Shown in pieces: positions 36,668-46,144 of a stretch of DNA of 64,000 nt. Origin of the DNA: CALINB01 sp938045325 (GTDB lineage Bacteria; Pseudomonadota; Alphaproteobacteria; Rhodospirillales; CALINB01); NCBI GenBank assembly GCA_038114465.1, contig JAYNQW010000001.1:310001-374000 (forward strand), written 5' to 3'. Within the stretch, counting starts at the first letter, position 1; every line of letters starts with the position of its first letter. The position numbers were made by a program, and so were the translations under genes. A model generated the notes under the pieces. It was not told the DNA's origin and ran no database searches. It worked only from the letters and a program-made list of their open reading frames with translations.

Positions 36668-37644
36668 TTGTTGCATTCTCCAGCGAGTTTATCGAGCATG
36701 GTTTCGCTCCTTAACGCATCATTCCCGCTACTGCTTAAAAAATCTTGCTTCCCTTCTGCAATATCAGCCGCTTCATTCACCATAATCTGAAACGTCGACT
36801 CGTTTGGATCAGAACAATAATATTCTTCGGGATCGCTTAATACGCGGTAATTTAAGTACTGTTGGGATGTCTTAAATCGGCTTATGGTTGCTTCGGTTCC
36901 GCGTTTTGTGATTTGTAAACGCGCGTCTTTCCCAAAAATATCAACCTCGAAAAATCCGGTTCCTTTTGCTCCAATTGTCAGAACATGGCCGGCCGCGCCC
37001 GATGGGAATCGGCAGCTGAAATCGACTGCCGGTTCACTATCTTCATAAAGATCGGGCCTTGGTAATGCCATCCACGTTTCGGGGAAATCACCTGCAAGGA
37101 AGTAAAGAAGATTGATCGTATGACTACCAATCGACCAAAGTCGATTCGATGCTATTACAGTAATGGATAAAATTTCACCTAGAATCCCATCTTCAATCGC
37201 CTTATGCGCCATACGGTAGATTGTTGCGAAGCGACGGTTGTAATTAACAAGAAGCGGCACGCTTGCGTCCGCGCAGATTTCGACAATTTTCTGACGAGAC
37301 AATTCGTCGAGCTCAAGGGGCTTCTCACAAACAAGTATTTTGGGCCGATGGAGACTTAAAATGGTTTCAACAAGTTTTGCGCGCCCTTTCGGCGGCGTGC
37401 AAATGCTTATTACATCCGGTTTAATGGCGGAGACCATCGTTGCTACATCCGAAAACGCGTCCGCCTTAGGACAGCGAATTTTGAAGCGAGCAAGATTATC
37501 TTCATTGATATCTGCGCCCCCGGCTATATGAAAACGATCAGATGCGCCTAAATATGCGCCGGTATGTGACCACACCATGGGACGGGGCTCTTCGTCAAAA
37601 CGCGAGCCAGCTTGCCCCAATCCGATGACTGCCGTCGTTAGCAT
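36664..37644 (-). CDS. Gfo/Idh/MocA-family oxidoreductase (PtmF-like position)
   Basis: A 326-residue NAD(P)-dependent oxidoreductase: AVIGLGQAGSRFD at the N-terminus and VCEKPLELDEL with the catalytic Lys. It sits between a CBS-nucleotidyltransferase and the CMP-transferase. I recall a Gfo/Idh/MocA gene at the equivalent place in the Campylobacter legionaminic acid cluster. Together with the following DegT enzyme it could convert a hexose phosphate ketone into an amino sugar for the nonulosonate precursor. Confidence 0.85.
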   Translation of the reverse strand: MLTTAVIGLGQAGSRFDEEPRPMVWSHTGAYLGASDRFHIAGGADINEDNLARFKIRCPKADAFSDVATMVSAIKPDVISICTPPKGRAKLVETILSLHRPKILVCEKPLELDELSRQKIVEICADASVPLLVNYNRRFATIYRMAHKAIEDGILGEILSITVIASNRLWSIGSHTINLLYFLAGDFPETWMALPRPDLYEDSEPAVDFSCRFPSGAAGHVLTIGAKGTGFFEVDIFGKDARLQITKRGTEATISRFKTSQQYLNYRVLSDPEEYYCSDPNESTFQIMVNEAADIAEGKQDFLSSSGNDALRSETMLDKLAGECNK

Positions 37645-37647
37645 GGG

Positions 37648-38700
37648 TTATTTAAAAATATGGGCAATATCTTCATTTGCGATGTCGTACTCTTCCTGCC
37701 GTCCGACATCGAGCCAATATTCGTGAATTGGGAATGCCGTTGTTTTTCCACCGGAACTTAAAACCTTTTCGAAGACGCTGGTCATATCCAGTTTTTGATT
37801 CTTCGGAATTAAATCAATCACGCTTGGGTCGATTAAGTAGATGCCGGCATTGACCAGAAAACTGTGCAGCGGTTTTTCATCAATTCGGGTAATGCGATCA
37901 TTTTCAATATCAACAACCCCGAAGGGAACCCGCATGTCGTATTCGCGAACGCACATTGTGGCAATAGACGACTGTTCTTGATGAAATTTGATTAGGTGAG
38001 AGAAGTTAATGTTGGTTAACAAATCACCGTTCATAATCAAAAGCGGCAGATCGGGTAACTGCTCAATTAATGAAAGCGCGCCCGCAGTTCCCATTTCTTG
38101 TTCTTCATGCAGATAGCGCACGCTTATACCCCAACGGTCGCCATCTTTAAAATACGACTTAATAATGCTCGCTTTGTAATTCACGGAAATATAAAAATTC
38201 CGAAATCCTTGGGATATGAAGTTCTCGATTATTATTTCGAGTAGTGGTTTATTGCCGACTTTAAGCATGGGCTTGGGCGTGTCTTCAGTCAGCGGGCGCA
38301 ATCGCTTGCCAAAACCACCGGCCATAAGGACTATCCAATTGTCGAATGTTTCAGGCGCATCAAGAAGATCAGCCAGCAAAACAAGGTCAACAACCGAATT
38401 GTTTTGATCGACAACTGGTAGCTGGTGAATATCGTTGCTTCGCATAATGCGCAACATATCGCGCTTATCGTCATCAACGGATGTTGTATAGGGATCAGCA
38501 TTGAGAATTTCGGAAACCGGCCGTTCGAAGGATATCGAACGCAAAATAGCACGTCTGATATCGCCGTCGGTCAGAGTCCCAAGCAGACGGTTTTGTTTGT
38601 CAACGACCAAACAAATCTGCGCTGAGCCCGAATCGACAACAGCAATGGCATCGCGAATGGATGTACCGGATTGTATTAGTGTTCGTTGCCAATTTTTCAT
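37648..38700 (-). CDS. CBS-domain sugar-phosphate nucleotidyltransferase (PtmE-like)
   Basis: A 350-residue protein: two CBS motifs in residues 1-120 followed by a nucleotidyltransferase domain beginning VLMAGGFGKRLRPLTEDTPKPML, with LIMNGDLLTN for metal binding. In Campylobacter the CBS-containing PtmE activates glucosamine 1-phosphate with GTP at the start of the GDP-linked legionaminic acid route. The same domain order, and neighbours of the NeuB/NeuC/NeuA type, support that role here. The CBS pair may sense an adenine nucleotide. Confidence 0.87.
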   Translation of the reverse strand: MKNWQRTLIQSGTSIRDAIAVVDSGSAQICLVVDKQNRLLGTLTDGDIRRAILRSISFERPVSEILNADPYTTSVDDDKRDMLRIMRSNDIHQLPVVDQNNSVVDLVLLADLLDAPETFDNWIVLMAGGFGKRLRPLTEDTPKPMLKVGNKPLLEIIIENFISQGFRNFYISVNYKASIIKSYFKDGDRWGISVRYLHEEQEMGTAGALSLIEQLPDLPLLIMNGDLLTNINFSHLIKFHQEQSSIATMCVREYDMRVPFGVVDIENDRITRIDEKPLHSFLVNAGIYLIDPSVIDLIPKNQKLDMTSVFEKVLSSGGKTTAFPIHEYWLDVGRQEEYDIANEDIAHIFK

Positions 38701-38719
38701 CAGTTAAACTATAGCGAAT

Positions 38720-39397
38720 TTAGATCGACTCGGACTTTCTGCAGGTAATCAGCCATTCTTTTAGAACTTTTGAACGATTTAAATCCGAGCGAACAACGTA
38801 ATCGTATTCAATCGAAGAGAATTTGTCATAAAGGCTGTTTATGCTTTCTTCCGGCGTAACGCGAATTATGCCATATTCTTTGTGAAGAGGGCCGTCCGGA
38901 AACGACGTAAATGTATGTGGTTCTCCCTCAAGGTATGTCGCCGTTTCTTCTCCCGACAAACCATCCATATATGTAATGGAGAAAAACGACCCGCCTGGCC
39001 GTAATACTCGGTGAATTTCAGAAATTATTTTTTTGGTATCGGCTAAGGAATTTGCGTAAAGACACTCAATATCAATAACGGAATCGAATGAAGCATCGTC
39101 ATAGGGCAGAGCCATAACATCGCCTTGTTGGAGAGCGACGTTCAATCCCTCTTGCAATAAGCGCTGCTCCGCCCGGCCAAGGGCAACCTTACTGCCATCG
39201 ATGCCATATGCAGAAAAACCTTCCTTGGCGAGATAAAGAAGATTGGCGCCAGGTCCACAGCCGATCTCTAAAATTTTTACGGCCTTACGGTCCGGTGCTT
39301 GATAGTGAGTCCGCGCAATAAATCGGACAAGCTCGAGCGGCGGGTATTTACCCCATTCATTTTCTTCAAATATTTTATCCCAGCCTTTATTCCACAT
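38720..39397 (-). CDS. Class I SAM-dependent methyltransferase
   Basis: A 226-residue methyltransferase. LEIGCGPGANLLYLA binds SAM; VMALPYDDASFDSVIDIE and RVLRPGGSFF follow. I start it at ATG 39397, one base after the TGA (39401-39399) of the FemAB-like gene. A start 120 bases upstream would overlap that gene with sequence unlike a methyltransferase. It lies inside the nonulosonic acid gene set, so sugar N- or O-methylation is likely; the target is unknown. Confidence 0.86.
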   Translation of the reverse strand: MWNKGWDKIFEENEWGKYPPLELVRFIARTHYQAPDRKAVKILEIGCGPGANLLYLAKEGFSAYGIDGSKVALGRAEQRLLQEGLNVALQQGDVMALPYDDASFDSVIDIECLYANSLADTKKIISEIHRVLRPGGSFFSITYMDGLSGEETATYLEGEPHTFTSFPDGPLHKEYGIIRVTPEESINSLYDKFSSIEYDYVVRSDLNRSKVLKEWLITCRKSESI

Positions 39398-39398
39398 G

Positions 39399-40478
39399 TC
39401 AAAAGTACCGATAGCACAAGATACGATTGCCGAAAGCATCTTTGCTGTTTGGGTGGCGCTTTGACCATATGCGGCGAATCTTCTGATAAAGGTCATTGTC
39501 GGCAACAAAGCGACCAATATGAAATTGTGCTACTTGCTTGGAAAACTGTTTTTTGAAGCGATATAAACTGTCGTTCTCGTCAGCGCTACGACCACCGCCA
39601 AAATGGATGCTTTCCCACTTTTTATTCAGGAAATCGAGAATAACGGAATGCCGTAAAAAATTATTCGGCGCAAATTTGAATTGTTCCCTCAGGCTTGATG
39701 ATAAGTGGTAATGCACAAAACGATTCGACATCAAAATAAGGGCGCCACCAATTATTTCCCCGTTTCTTTCTGCAAGGTACACTTTGAACCTATCCGCGCC
39801 GAGAGAAAGAATATTTTTGAAATAATTTTCACCAAAGAAGTAAATATCTTCAGCGTTTAATTCGCTCATATGGCGTTCGTAAAGGCTGGAAAAAATGGTC
39901 AGAGCCTCATAATCGCTTGAGCATTTCACATGTACGCCGCTTTTAATGGACTTACGAATTTTATTTCTGTTCTCAGAGGAATATCCGTTCCAAACGGAAT
40001 CCTCACTTTGATCAAGATCCATAAATACGGTCTTTCTATCTTTGAAAAGACTCACAGCGGACGGATCTATGAATCGTTGATTTTCCAGCAGAGGGTGAAA
40101 TCGAAGCAGTCCGACGACTATTTTTGTGTCTCTACAATAACCTTGAAAAGCGCGCCACGCAGATTTTAAGAAATCCGGGTTATCCGTCGTGCTTAACGGT
40201 CCTGTGTACCCATATGCCGTTTCAAAATCATATGTATCCGTTTCGGTGTAGTCATCGCTGATCTTGCTGCAAATAAATGGCAGGCAAAAAAGCCCGTTTT
40301 TGTCATCAAAAACAAAGGCCCGCACGCTGTTAGCGTCGTTAGCATATAGGTGAAAATAACGATGATCAAAATATATGTCGTCCAATCCGCATTTATGAAA
40401 GCGTGTGAGGGTTTCATCCCAATCAGGCCCTGGTGCCAACAACGTTTGTCGGGTAGTCACTTGATTATATGTTTCCAT
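39399..40478 (-). CDS. FemAB-like/GNAT acyl or aminoacyl transferase
   Basis: A 359-residue protein with the double-GNAT organisation of FemAB/CelD-like enzymes: YSSENRNKIRKSIKSG in the middle, VYLAERNGEIIGGALILMS as the second GNAT core, and NFLRHSVILDFLNKK with HFGGGRS near the C-terminus. Such enzymes attach amino acids or acyl groups to amines. In a nonulosonic acid cluster it may N-acylate the amino groups of the sugar. ATG 40478 overlaps the NeuB-like gene by 22 bases; GTG 40460, forming a GTGA overlap, is an equally reasonable start. Confidence 0.8.
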   Translation of the reverse strand: METYNQVTTRQTLLAPGPDWDETLTRFHKCGLDDIYFDHRYFHLYANDANSVRAFVFDDKNGLFCLPFICSKISDDYTETDTYDFETAYGYTGPLSTTDNPDFLKSAWRAFQGYCRDTKIVVGLLRFHPLLENQRFIDPSAVSLFKDRKTVFMDLDQSEDSVWNGYSSENRNKIRKSIKSGVHVKCSSDYEALTIFSSLYERHMSELNAEDIYFFGENYFKNILSLGADRFKVYLAERNGEIIGGALILMSNRFVHYHLSSSLREQFKFAPNNFLRHSVILDFLNKKWESIHFGGGRSADENDSLYRFKKQFSKQVAQFHIGRFVADNDLYQKIRRIWSKRHPNSKDAFGNRILCYRYF

Positions 40479-41488
40479 TCAATAGGCTGATCTTCTTCAA
40501 GTTCGCTAGCCAACGTACATCCGACTAACTTATCTAAATCAGCAGGGGCGATACCGTAGCCAGGACGTTTGCACAGCAAATGATCTTTCGTCAAAATAGT
40601 TCCCTTGGAAAGATTTGATGTGGCAACCACGCTTCGCCGAATGCCGTCCTTGTTTTTTGCCTCGGATTCGGTCAAACGCTTGATGCCGTCTCCAAGCAGG
40701 ATTTCGGTATCCCGAATAGATACAACAAACCGGCTCAACCCTTCCGGATCAAGCGATGCTAAATGATCGGGGCCCGGCAAGGATTTATCCAAAGTAAAAT
40801 GTTTCTCTATTACCTGGGCGCCAAGAGCGACGGCCGAAACAGCCGCTTCATGGCCGGTTGAATGGTCTGATAACCCAACAGGAATATCGAACGTATCGGC
40901 CATTGTTTTCATCGCGCGTACATTAATCTCCCGGTTAGGTGCGGGATACTCGGACGTACACTGAAGTGCCACCAGCGGCAGATCTCCGTGCTTTCGCACG
41001 GAATTGATGGCCGTTCTGACTTCTTTAAGAGAGCTTAGGCCGGTCGACAGGAAAACGGGTTTTCTTTTTGAGCCAATTTTTTCCAAGAAGGGTATATGCG
41101 TGACTTCTGTCGAGCCGACTTTGATATAGGGAATATCGAGATCATCCGATAAGAAATCGAGGCTCTCAAAGCCATCAGGCGTAGATAAAAACAAGATGTT
41201 CCGCTTCTCGGCGTAAGCTTGCAGTCGCCTGAACACATCAAACGGCAATGCCAAGCGGTTGGATAATTCGTATCGGCTTTCGGTATCTTCCGTTGTTTTT
41301 TCCAGATACCCGACTTTATAAGAAAATTTCCCCGTTAACTCTCCGGGTTTCCAAGTTTGGAATTTAACGGCATCGACCCCTGTTTCGGCCGCCGCATCAA
41401 TTAATTTCATAGCAAGTTTTTCATCACCATTATGATTGACACCGGCTTCGGCAATAATAAAAACTTTATGTTCCCACGGGTATATCAT
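40457..41488 (-). CDS. neuB: NeuB-family nonulosonic acid synthase (LegI-like)
   Basis: A 343-residue PEP-dependent synthase. The TIM barrel carries FIIAEAGVNHNGD, VKFQTWKP, STPDGFESLDFL, LQCTSEYPAP, GLSDHST and IEKHFTLDK; the C-terminal 55 residues form the SAF/antifreeze-like domain (RRSVVATSNLSKG, KRPGYGIAP). It condenses PEP with a 6-carbon N-acyl sugar such as ManNAc or its 2,4-diacetamido-6-deoxy form to yield a nonulosonic acid. Neighbouring LegC-like and CBS-nucleotidyltransferase genes favour the legionaminic route over plain sialic acid. Confidence 0.93.
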   Translation of the reverse strand: MIYPWEHKVFIIAEAGVNHNGDEKLAMKLIDAAAETGVDAVKFQTWKPGELTGKFSYKVGYLEKTTEDTESRYELSNRLALPFDVFRRLQAYAEKRNILFLSTPDGFESLDFLSDDLDIPYIKVGSTEVTHIPFLEKIGSKRKPVFLSTGLSSLKEVRTAINSVRKHGDLPLVALQCTSEYPAPNREINVRAMKTMADTFDIPVGLSDHSTGHEAAVSAVALGAQVIEKHFTLDKSLPGPDHLASLDPEGLSRFVVSIRDTEILLGDGIKRLTESEAKNKDGIRRSVVATSNLSKGTILTKDHLLCKRPGYGIAPADLDKLVGCTLASELEEDQPIEWKHIIK

Positions 41489-41496
41489 GATTGGCG

Positions 41497-42648
41497 CTAA
41501 ATAAGTTCCGGCGAAAGTTTTGTTATTGATCCGGCAGCGCTTTTGAAAAAACTTTTCATTTCATCAGCAATCCGAATTAAGTCTTGTTGGCAATAGCGCT
41601 GATCGATTGGCAGGCTCAGAATGTGACTTGAAATATATTTAACGTCATCGCTTAAGGTGCGTCGTCCGTTTTCATTTTGTGGCCAGTGAATCGGACAAAA
41701 GATATTTTGTTTTTGTAGATGATTCTTAAGAAGATCACGAGACCCATTCTTAACAAAGATAGGGAGCGATAGCGGCACCACTGCGTCGGATAGCTTGGCC
41801 TCAATCACGTTTACATCGGCACAGTCGGTCAATGCTTCAGCAAGAAAAATATAATTTTCCCGCCGCCGTGACGCGATGTGATCCAGGGGGTAGCGCCGAA
41901 TAAGTTCTTTGAAGTAATAAGACGGTGGCGCCGAATAAGTGGGGAGCGATTTCGTCGCCGCGTCGAAGTATCCCAAATAAGAATTTTCTATTTTTTCGGC
42001 CTCGCTTGGTTTTGTGGAACCTGACAGCAAGGCATTCCTGAGTATGGCGCCGATCATATAAAGCGAAGAGTCGTCGCATACACCCTTTTCCAGAATCAGA
42101 GGAAAATCAGTATTGTTTCGAACAAATGCGCCATCGGGTACGGCAAGAAACTTACGGAAACTGTATATTTCGAAATCAGCAAAATCGGTGACATGCTCTC
42201 CATTCTTAAGGCAGAAAAGTGCCTGGACGTTGTCGACGATAATTTTAATGGAGGAATCAAGCCGTCGGATTGCTTGAGCCGTTTTTGAAACATCTTTTAG
42301 GCCAAAAAAGTTAATCAACAGAATGGCGCCGGCGCCGTCTTTCACAGCTTTTTCAAGCTCCTCGGCAATGGGGCGTAAACGTCGGTTGATCGGATAAAAT
42401 ATGAAGTCAACTGATTCCTCGTGAGCGACGGGCAGGAAAGCTTCTTCACAAAGAAAGTCAGGAAGCAAAATTCTGTTTTTTCCAAGATTTAACGCTTTCA
42501 GAATAGATCTGAAGGCAGCGCGGCCCGTGTTCAGGAGAACGTCGTTCTTGCGAAAACCAAAATAGTTACCGGGCTCCTGGCAAACCGGCATTGCTAATTT
42601 GCTGACATCTATTTCGAACGAGCCGCCTATGTAATTTTTATTTAACAC
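41497..42648 (-). CDS. PLP-dependent fold-type I (DegT-like) protein
   Basis: A 383-residue protein that looks like a divergent DegT/aspartate aminotransferase-fold enzyme. LLNTGRAAFRSILKAL near residue 40, IIVDNVQALF (Asp-binding segment) and YSFRKFLAVPDGAFV with a probable PLP Lys support this. The usual GEGG after the Lys is replaced by VPDGAF. It overlaps the NeuC-like gene by 7 bases and precedes the NeuB-like gene by 8. It may be an aminotransferase for the nonulosonate side chain or a non-catalytic homologue. Confidence 0.72.
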   Translation of the reverse strand: MLNKNYIGGSFEIDVSKLAMPVCQEPGNYFGFRKNDVLLNTGRAAFRSILKALNLGKNRILLPDFLCEEAFLPVAHEESVDFIFYPINRRLRPIAEELEKAVKDGAGAILLINFFGLKDVSKTAQAIRRLDSSIKIIVDNVQALFCLKNGEHVTDFADFEIYSFRKFLAVPDGAFVRNNTDFPLILEKGVCDDSSLYMIGAILRNALLSGSTKPSEAEKIENSYLGYFDAATKSLPTYSAPPSYYFKELIRRYPLDHIASRRRENYIFLAEALTDCADVNVIEAKLSDAVVPLSLPIFVKNGSRDLLKNHLQKQNIFCPIHWPQNENGRRTLSDDVKYISSHILSLPIDQRYCQQDLIRIADEMKSFFKSAAGSITKLSPELI

Positions 42649-43817
42649 GACAAATCTTGGAATTGTTTATGAAGAATTTCACTCTTGGAACGAGAGGAAA
42701 ATACATTGGCGATAAAGTCTGCGATTCTGTCCGATGAACGGCCATCTCCGTACGGGTTAACGCAAGATTTCGTACGATCGTAGCTCATAGCTTTTTCTGC
42801 TGCTGTTGCAATTTGATCCACATCGTAGTCCACATTGAATACATTTCGGGCCTGCATGCGCCCTTTTTGGCGATCACCGATATTGACGGCCGGCATATTG
42901 AATGACGGTGCCTCAAAAATTCCGCTGGAAGAATTCCCGATCATTAAAGATAGGTGTTTCAGGGCACTCAAATATCGCTTTTGACCCAAATTCTTCCGCA
43001 AAACCGCCCTTTCCGGATTGTGTTCCTGAAAGCTCTTAAGTGCAGTGATAATTTCATCTGATCTGGGATCAGCATTCGGATAGGTAAGAACATATTGGAG
43101 GTCCAAATTCTCAAGTGCTTGAAAGAATGTGCCGATATGTTCGCGCCGGCGTTCTGCTTCCAGTGTCGTCGGGTGAAGCGTTACCAGGGCCGTCGGCTTT
43201 GAAAGGTCCAAGCCCAGGTCGCTTGCAAGTTCGGATTTAGTGTAGAGCGGCAGCCAGCGGACATTATCCAAACCCGGCTCGCCGGAGATACAAATTCGCC
43301 ATGTTTCTTCGCCCATTTGATTGACACGACGACCGTAAGTTTCATTTGCGACAAAATGGAGATGCGCCATTTTCGTTACAGCGTGCCGTATTTGTTCGTC
43401 GATAGCGCCTTCGGTAAGCTCTCCTCCTGAAACATGACCCATCGGCACGGCCATTAAGACGCAGGCCGAGCAAACGGAGAGCAATTCATAACGGTCACCC
43501 ATGAACAAAACCAGATCCGGGCTCAAATCCTGAAGCGCGGTTGCAAATCGATCCGACATGGTTCCGACGGCTTTAACAAGATCAACATCGGAACGCGAGC
43601 CAAACGAAGCAGAAATTTTTTTGTCGATGACAAAGCCGTCTCTTTCAATTTCCAAATAGGTATTGCCGAATTTCTCGTCGAAATGCGTACCGAGTGCTGC
43701 AATCTGAAGATCGAATGCAGGAGAGTCCATTAATGTTTGCATGGGCCATCGCATTAAGCCGTATTCCGCGCGCGATCCGGTGACGACACAAACCTTAATA
43801 GGGCGGCGATCAGGCAT
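42642..43817 (-). CDS. neuC: UDP/GDP-sugar 2-epimerase, hydrolysing (NeuC/LegG-like)
   Basis: A 391-residue enzyme of the WecB/NeuC family: TGSRAEYGLMRW, FMGDRYELLSV, LVTLHPTTLEAER and GNSSSGIFEAPSF. It releases ManNAc or a 2,4-diacetamido sugar from its nucleotide, providing the substrate of the NeuB-like synthase. I chose ATG 43817, which overlaps the upstream PaaK-like stop by 8 bases. A start at 43892 would bury 25 residues in that gene and adds no family sequence. Confidence 0.9.
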   Translation of the reverse strand: MPDRRPIKVCVVTGSRAEYGLMRWPMQTLMDSPAFDLQIAALGTHFDEKFGNTYLEIERDGFVIDKKISASFGSRSDVDLVKAVGTMSDRFATALQDLSPDLVLFMGDRYELLSVCSACVLMAVPMGHVSGGELTEGAIDEQIRHAVTKMAHLHFVANETYGRRVNQMGEETWRICISGEPGLDNVRWLPLYTKSELASDLGLDLSKPTALVTLHPTTLEAERRREHIGTFFQALENLDLQYVLTYPNADPRSDEIITALKSFQEHNPERAVLRKNLGQKRYLSALKHLSLMIGNSSSGIFEAPSFNMPAVNIGDRQKGRMQARNVFNVDYDVDQIATAAEKAMSYDRTKSCVNPYGDGRSSDRIADFIANVFSSRSKSEILHKQFQDLSC

Positions 43818-45204
43818 TAATCGGCAAGCGTTGATCGACGTATCGGTATTTGCCGCGCGGCGTATAAGGAATTTCTTCAACGAAGGAGACACGGATACTG
43901 AATTGTCCGTTTAAAATGCGGCCAAAACCATGGACGACCCGTTGTTCGATTTGAGCCCGGTCGGTCACGCTGTCAGGAACGACAATGCGGAAAAGCAGGT
44001 TCCCGGGCCGCTCTTGAAAAATCTGGAATCGATCGATCTCAGACCAGTCAAAATTATAGTCAAATAAAGCAGGCGCAATGGAAATAGGCTTGCCCGACGA
44101 AGTCACGACATAATCTTGAACGCGCCCCTGTATATCTGAAAGTCGAATGCCGGCGTATTGGCAGCCCCAGCAACCGTGATCGGGAGCCAGTGTCGCATGA
44201 TCTCCAGTCCGATAACGAATCAACGGGAAGACATCGTTGTTGAAACCCGTAACGACAATCTCGCCTTTCTCGCCGGGTAATGCAGGCGTTCCATCGGAGC
44301 GTAAAAGTTCCATCAAGCCGACATGAGGCGGCGTAACCATCGTTCCGCAGTCTGCACAGGTTATGGCCATGCCGGCACCTTCCGTATGGCCGTAGACACT
44401 AAATACCTCGCACTTGAGGACGCGCTGGAACAGTTCTTTTTGCCAGGGATGAAGCGTTTCGGAATCAACGAAGGCCCATTTTAATGTATGGGTAACTTGA
44501 AGATTCTGATTTTCGATGTATCGGCAGAGAATCGCTAATGCGGAAGGATAAGCATGTATATATTCAGGTTCATGCGCATTGATTGCCTGGACGTAAACTG
44601 CCGCTGTGGTTTCATCGATATGATACACCGACATCGTTAGCCGTTTTCCTTCCCAGCTCCAAAATTGCCCCTGATCGACTAGTTCTTGATCTATAGTGTT
44701 CCCGTGCAAACGAATGCTGAGGTGCGCTTCCGGAGCAAACCCAACCGTCCATAAGTAATACCAAGTGTTTGCATGAGTCCTTCCGTTAAAGGCATCATCC
44801 ATCATGATTTTTAAGGGATCGCCCGTACTGCCGCCGGTCGTCATATAAGTAAGCGCTTCGATAGTCACGTCATCGGCAATGAATTGCCGGTGGTTGTTTC
44901 TGACGATCGTTTTATCGATAATTGGCAATGCTTCGATTGCCGATAGGTCGGTAATTTTGGCCAAACTGGAAAATTTGGAGGCATAATTCGTCCGATAGTA
45001 AGGAACGTGGTTAAGGGCTCTTACTAAAGTCGAGCGCAATTGTTTGAGCTGGTAAGCCCTACTTTCGTCACTGCTCCATGCGCTTGCCGCTTTCATGGCG
45101 CTAAAGCGCTCATGAAAAACCTTTTGCGCGTGCGGGGACATGCCCGATACCGAGTTGCCGGCATGGGCCGTGACGGGAATTGGAGAATGTTCGAGAGAAT
45201 TCAT
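43810..45204 (-). CDS. PaaK/CapK-like adenylate-forming enzyme
   Basis: A 464-residue protein of the phenylacetate-CoA ligase branch of the ANL superfamily: YMTTGGSTGDPLKI (P-loop-like), VYGHTEGAGM, and LIRYRTGDHATLAP, with a C-terminal domain ending TPRGKYRYV. Two Cys pairs (CADC and CWGC) may bind zinc, as in some PaaK enzymes. Members in polysaccharide loci (CapK) are proposed to activate carboxylates for attachment to the glycan. With the FemAB-like gene nearby, amide-linked acyl or aminoacyl decoration is a reasonable inference. Confidence 0.85.
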   Translation of the reverse strand: MNSLEHSPIPVTAHAGNSVSGMSPHAQKVFHERFSAMKAASAWSSDESRAYQLKQLRSTLVRALNHVPYYRTNYASKFSSLAKITDLSAIEALPIIDKTIVRNNHRQFIADDVTIEALTYMTTGGSTGDPLKIMMDDAFNGRTHANTWYYLWTVGFAPEAHLSIRLHGNTIDQELVDQGQFWSWEGKRLTMSVYHIDETTAAVYVQAINAHEPEYIHAYPSALAILCRYIENQNLQVTHTLKWAFVDSETLHPWQKELFQRVLKCEVFSVYGHTEGAGMAITCADCGTMVTPPHVGLMELLRSDGTPALPGEKGEIVVTGFNNDVFPLIRYRTGDHATLAPDHGCWGCQYAGIRLSDIQGRVQDYVVTSSGKPISIAPALFDYNFDWSEIDRFQIFQERPGNLLFRIVVPDSVTDRAQIEQRVVHGFGRILNGQFSIRVSFVEEIPYTPRGKYRYVDQRLPINA

Positions 45205-45220
45205 TAAGGGATGTCGTGAT

Positions 45221-46144
45221 TTAACCGTAACACCGGTTGAAAATTATTTTTGAAATAAGCTGCGCTCCTCCACCATTTAGATGGTGTGCATCAGAAAACA
45301 GATTGTCGGCTATATCGTAATCATAAAGATTGACATACTTCACGTTCGTTATCTTTGCGAGCCTCTCAAAAAATCTAAACGTCTCTTGGAACAAAGGATC
45401 TTTTTTTACCTTTCTTCTAAGTGTTGATGCAATAGGAAGCGTTACCAGGCAAACGTCTGCTTTTTTTTGCTTTAAAAAAATTAAAACATCTTTGTATTCT
45501 TTAGCTACGGAGCTTTTTTTAAAGTCAGGCACCGGTCGCAATATCTTAAAAATGCGGTCAGCACTTTCCTCCCTTATTTTATCAGGAGTATATGTATAAA
45601 TTATGGAAGAAAGTCGCGATCCGTCCGGCATGAATTTCTTTTGAGGTTTGAATTCACCTTTCTTTAAAAAGGTTATCCAGTAATTGAAAATCTCAATCCT
45701 GTGAAAAGATTGCAACATTTTCAGGTGATACCAGGGATGACCGTGTAAATTATTGATGAATTCTTTTGTTTCATCTGGCCGCCAGTCTAAGAAGCCACGT
45801 GAAAAGTGGTGCGGTCCGGCCTGTAAAATTACTTTATCTGGAGATCGTTTTGAATAAAAAGCTCTGGCCTTTCCGCTTATGCTCAAAAAACTATTTCCAC
45901 CATAAGCGAGATTCACAAAATTTGGTAAGCCCGAGATCCCATAGGCGACATGAGAATCTCCAAATGAAGCATTGGAAAAAGAAGTCCTATTAAAAAGGTC
46001 AAAATATTTGTAGTCATTATGATGTGGAATAACCTTAACGCGAATCAATAATTCAGTGCATGTTATAAAAATAAGAAGCACAATAACGGTTATAATGAAG
46101 AAGCTTCTAATGAAGCCTTTAAAATTGGAAGTATATAAATTCAT
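45221..46144 (-). CDS. Membrane-anchored SGNH-like protein, partner of third MBOAT
   Basis: A 307-residue protein: residues 12-33 form a membrane anchor, then a periplasmic SGNH-like domain with SFGDSHVAYG (GDS) near residue 61 and DAHHLNGGG near the C-terminus carrying Asp-His. The gene overlaps the end of the MBOAT gene by 26 bases, an intimate coupling seen with AlgI/AlgJ-like pairs. Inferred role: acyl transfer from the MBOAT to the polysaccharide. AT-rich like its MBOAT partner. Confidence 0.75.
   Translation of the reverse strand: MNLYTSNFKGFIRSFFIITVIVLLIFITCTELLIRVKVIPHHNDYKYFDLFNRTSFSNASFGDSHVAYGISGLPNFVNLAYGGNSFLSISGKARAFYSKRSPDKVILQAGPHHFSRGFLDWRPDETKEFINNLHGHPWYHLKMLQSFHRIEIFNYWITFLKKGEFKPQKKFMPDGSRLSSIIYTYTPDKIREESADRIFKILRPVPDFKKSSVAKEYKDVLIFLKQKKADVCLVTLPIASTLRRKVKKDPLFQETFRFFERLAKITNVKYVNLYDYDIADNLFSDAHHLNGGGAQLISKIIFNRCYG

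Noticed and set aside
43810..43892. Longer start for the NeuC-like gene
   Set aside because: It would bury about 75 bases in the PaaK-like gene and adds residues unlike the family, so ATG 43817 is preferred.
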